From assembly GCF_018604545.1 (NCBI RefSeq), contig NZ_CP075896.1, positions 1,798,001 through 1,862,000 on the forward strand: 64,000 bases of DNA, in the 5' to 3' direction. The first letter of the stretch is position 1; each line of letters begins with the position of its first letter. The position numbers and the translations under genes are program-made. Under the pieces are notes generated by a model. It was given only the letters and a program-made list of their open reading frames with translations, made no database searches and was not told the origin of the DNA. Shown one piece after another: positions 62,532 to 64,000 of this stretch. The DNA comes from Streptomyces koelreuteriae (lineage in GTDB: Bacteria > Actinomycetota > Actinomycetes > Streptomycetales > Streptomycetaceae).

Positions 62532-62906
62532 ATGGACGCTGTCATGGATCGCACGGAGATCGTCTTGTGGGTACGGCATGCGAGCGGCCGGTGGTCGGCC
62601 AGGACTCTCTGGGTGGTGGTGGTCGACGGGGAGGCGTACGTCCGCTCGGCGTTCGGGCGGCGCGGCGCCTGGTACCGCCGGGTTCTGCGGCACGCGGAGA
62701 CGGAGGTGGCGGTGGGCGGGGTCCGCCTGCCCGTCCGTCTCCTGCCGGTGGGCGACCCGGAGCTCGTCCGTCGGGTCTCCGACGCCTACCGGGTCAAGTA
62801 CGGTCTGGCCTGGCCCGGGCCCGTGGAGTCCATGAACGGGTCCGAGGCCGCGGCCACCACCATGCGGCTAGCGCAGGCCGGGCAGGTCCCGCAGTTGCCT
62901 GCGTGA
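62532..62906 (+). CDS. DUF2255-family protein
   Basis: A 124-residue small soluble protein with the DUF2255 pattern: TLWVVVVDGEAYVRSAFGRRGAWYRRVLRHAETEVAVGGVRLPV and PELVRRVSDAYRVKYG. The fold resembles that of F420-dependent nitroreductase-like (PNPOx) proteins, but the reaction is unknown. The ATGs at 62532 and 62544 are both possible starts. Its end overlaps the end of the convergent LuxR-type gene by 39 bases. Confidence 0.82.
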   Translation: MDAVMDRTEIVLWVRHASGRWSARTLWVVVVDGEAYVRSAFGRRGAWYRRVLRHAETEVAVGGVRLPVRLLPVGDPELVRRVSDAYRVKYGLAWPGPVESMNGSEAAATTMRLAQAGQVPQLPA

Positions 62907-64000
62907 CGTGAGCCCGAGCTTGCGGAAGATGTTGCGCAGATGCGCGTCGACCGTCCGCGGGCTGAGGAACAGCTTCGCCGCGACCTCCTTGGAGGTGGCG
63001 CCGTCGGCGACCAGGCGTGCGATGTGCGTCTCCTGCATCGTCAGCTCGTCCGATGCCGTGGACGTACGACCGCGGGCCTGCTCGCCCGTGGCGCGCAGTT
63101 CGCCCGCCGCGCGCTCGGCGAACGCCTCCATGCCGAGGCCGGACAGCGACTCGTGCGCCGTCCGCAACGCCGACCGGGCGTCGCGCCGCCGGCCCTGGCG
63201 GCGCAGCCACTCCCCGTACAGGAGCTGCGCCCGGGCCCGGTAGACGACCAGCGCGCTGTCGTCGAGCAGGCCGATCGCCTCCTGGTAGGCGGACTCGTCC
63301 TCGGTCACCTGGGCCCGGGCGCAGGCCTCGACGCCGAGCCCCCAGGCGTGCCGGCCCGCCCGCGTGCGCTCCTGGAGGGACGTCAGGGCCGCGGCGGCGA
63401 CCTCGGTCTCGCCGCACCGCACGGCCGCCTCGACCAGTTCGGGCAGGGCAAGGCCCGCCGTGCCGACGGCGCCGTACTCGACCGCCTGCTTCGCCGCCTC
63501 CAGCGCGGCCGGGTAGTCGGCAAAGCCGTTGCCGAGCACGGCCGTCGCCCATGCCACGCTGAGGCTCATACGGTGGTCCACCGACGCGAACAGGTCGAGG
63601 GCCTCCTGGCGCCGCCCGCGCATGGCGGCCAGGTGGAGGCGCGGATAGACCAGCGGTGCCGCGCCGGTGGCGTCGGCGATCGCCTCCTCCTCGGAGATCA
63701 GCTCCGTCGCGGCGCCGAAGTCGCCCCGGTGGACGTTCGCGGTGGCCCGCATGGCCAGTGCGACGGGCAGCGTGTGGAAGGATCCCGACGCGCGGCCGGC
63801 CGCGACGGCACGGGCTGCGATGCCGCACAGGGCGTCGAAGTCCCACAGCTCGGTGGCCACCATGAAGCCCAGTGACGGCCGTCTGGCCCACACCTCGTCG
63901 CCGGCGTCCGCGACGACCGGCCGCAGGATCTCCCCCGCCGCCGCATGCCCCTCCCCGACCAGGCTGATCAGCCCGGCCAGAACCGCCGCGGAACCGCGGC
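62868..64000 (-). CDS. LuxR-family regulator with helical repeat domain (MalT/LAL type), 5' end outside window
   Basis: The frame is open to the last base, so about 377 C-terminal residues are visible. They contain TPR-like helical repeats (LALPELVEAAVRCGETEVAAAALTSLQER; RRQGRRRDARSALRTAHESLSGLGM) and end with a LuxR helix-turn-helix: LTMQETHIARLVADGATSKEVAAKLFLSPRTVDAHLRNIFRKLGLTSRRQL. This matches large ATP-binding LuxR (LAL) regulators, whose AAA domain would lie beyond the window. An internal start at 63893 is unlikely because the repeat region continues upstream without a break. Confidence 0.88.
   Translation of the reverse strand, partial: RGSAAVLAGLISLVGEGHAAAGEILRPVVADAGDEVWARRPSLGFMVATELWDFDALCGIAARAVAAGRASGSFHTLPVALAMRATANVHRGDFGAATELISEEEAIADATGAAPLVYPRLHLAAMRGRRQEALDLFASVDHRMSLSVAWATAVLGNGFADYPAALEAAKQAVEYGAVGTAGLALPELVEAAVRCGETEVAAAALTSLQERTRAGRHAWGLGVEACARAQVTEDESAYQEAIGLLDDSALVVYRARAQLLYGEWLRRQGRRRDARSALRTAHESLSGLGMEAFAERAAGELRATGEQARGRTSTASDELTMQETHIARLVADGATSKEVAAKLFLSPRTVDAHLRNIFRKLGLTSRRQLRDLPGLR

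Overview
The window is very GC-rich chromosomal DNA with GTG and TTG starts, frequent GTGA/ATGA stop-start overlaps and a gene content (SepF-like protein, arginine deiminase, Pnkp/Hen1, DUF574 methyltransferase, a dispersed GGGGCGCGGGGAACTGCGCG element) that points to a Streptomyces or close relative. The neighbourhood resembles the S. coelicolor SCO59xx region as far as I remember it. I see no tRNA, rRNA, CRISPR array or intact insertion sequence.

Region 1 (1-2.6 kb): the end of an RsbW-like ATP-binding protein, then an arginine deiminase/ornithine carbamoyltransferase operon. Region 2 (2.7-20 kb) is the most unusual part. One operon encodes an alpha/beta hydrolase, a caspase-like protease with a C-terminal EAD2-like adaptor, a small peptide with an FxsA-like leader, and an HExxH-type peptide hydroxylase: a candidate RiPP unit joined to conflict-system effectors. 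A divergent CPA2 antiporter separates it from a second operon holding a VMAP protein (with its own EAD2-like domain), a MoxR ATPase and a 1515-residue vWA/NB-ARC/TPR protein. This matches the vWA-MoxR-VMAP ternary conflict systems, with the TPR protein also resembling the FxSxx-COOH system TPR family. Pnkp and Hen1 RNA-repair genes follow on the same strand.

Region 3 (20-35.4 kb) carries mostly housekeeping genes: methyltransferase, F420-type oxidoreductase, MazG-like pyrophosphohydrolase, AAA ATPase, SepF-like protein, a nitrate reductase fused to a CysJ-like flavoprotein behind a GlnR-type site, a divergent YceI/MarR pair with three palindromic operators, two CNNM membrane proteins, an orphan double-glycine-leader peptide gene with a strong terminator, and an acyltransferase.

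Region 4 (35.4-46.8 kb) is a tightly overlapped ten-gene operon (ATP-grasp, DUF364-like protein, cysteine-synthase-like enzyme, dipeptide epimerase, MFS exporter, methyltransferase, peptide/nickel-type ABC importer) whose promoter carries a Zur/Fur-type palindrome. It looks like an uncharacterised, zinc-controlled metallophore or small-peptide pathway, with a divergent secreted peptidase sharing the promoter.

Region 5 (48-64 kb) has an endolysin-like amidase, an SMI1/KNR4 protein, a PAP2 membrane protein, a probable tartrate catabolic group (dctA, glycerate kinase, LysR regulator, tartrate/D-malate dehydrogenase) with one motif upstream of both dctA and the dehydrogenase, a group of envelope proteins with a DsbA-like thiol protein, an orphan response regulator beside an apparent deletion scar, a DUF4232 secreted protein, a DUF2255 protein and a LuxR-type regulator cut by the window edge.
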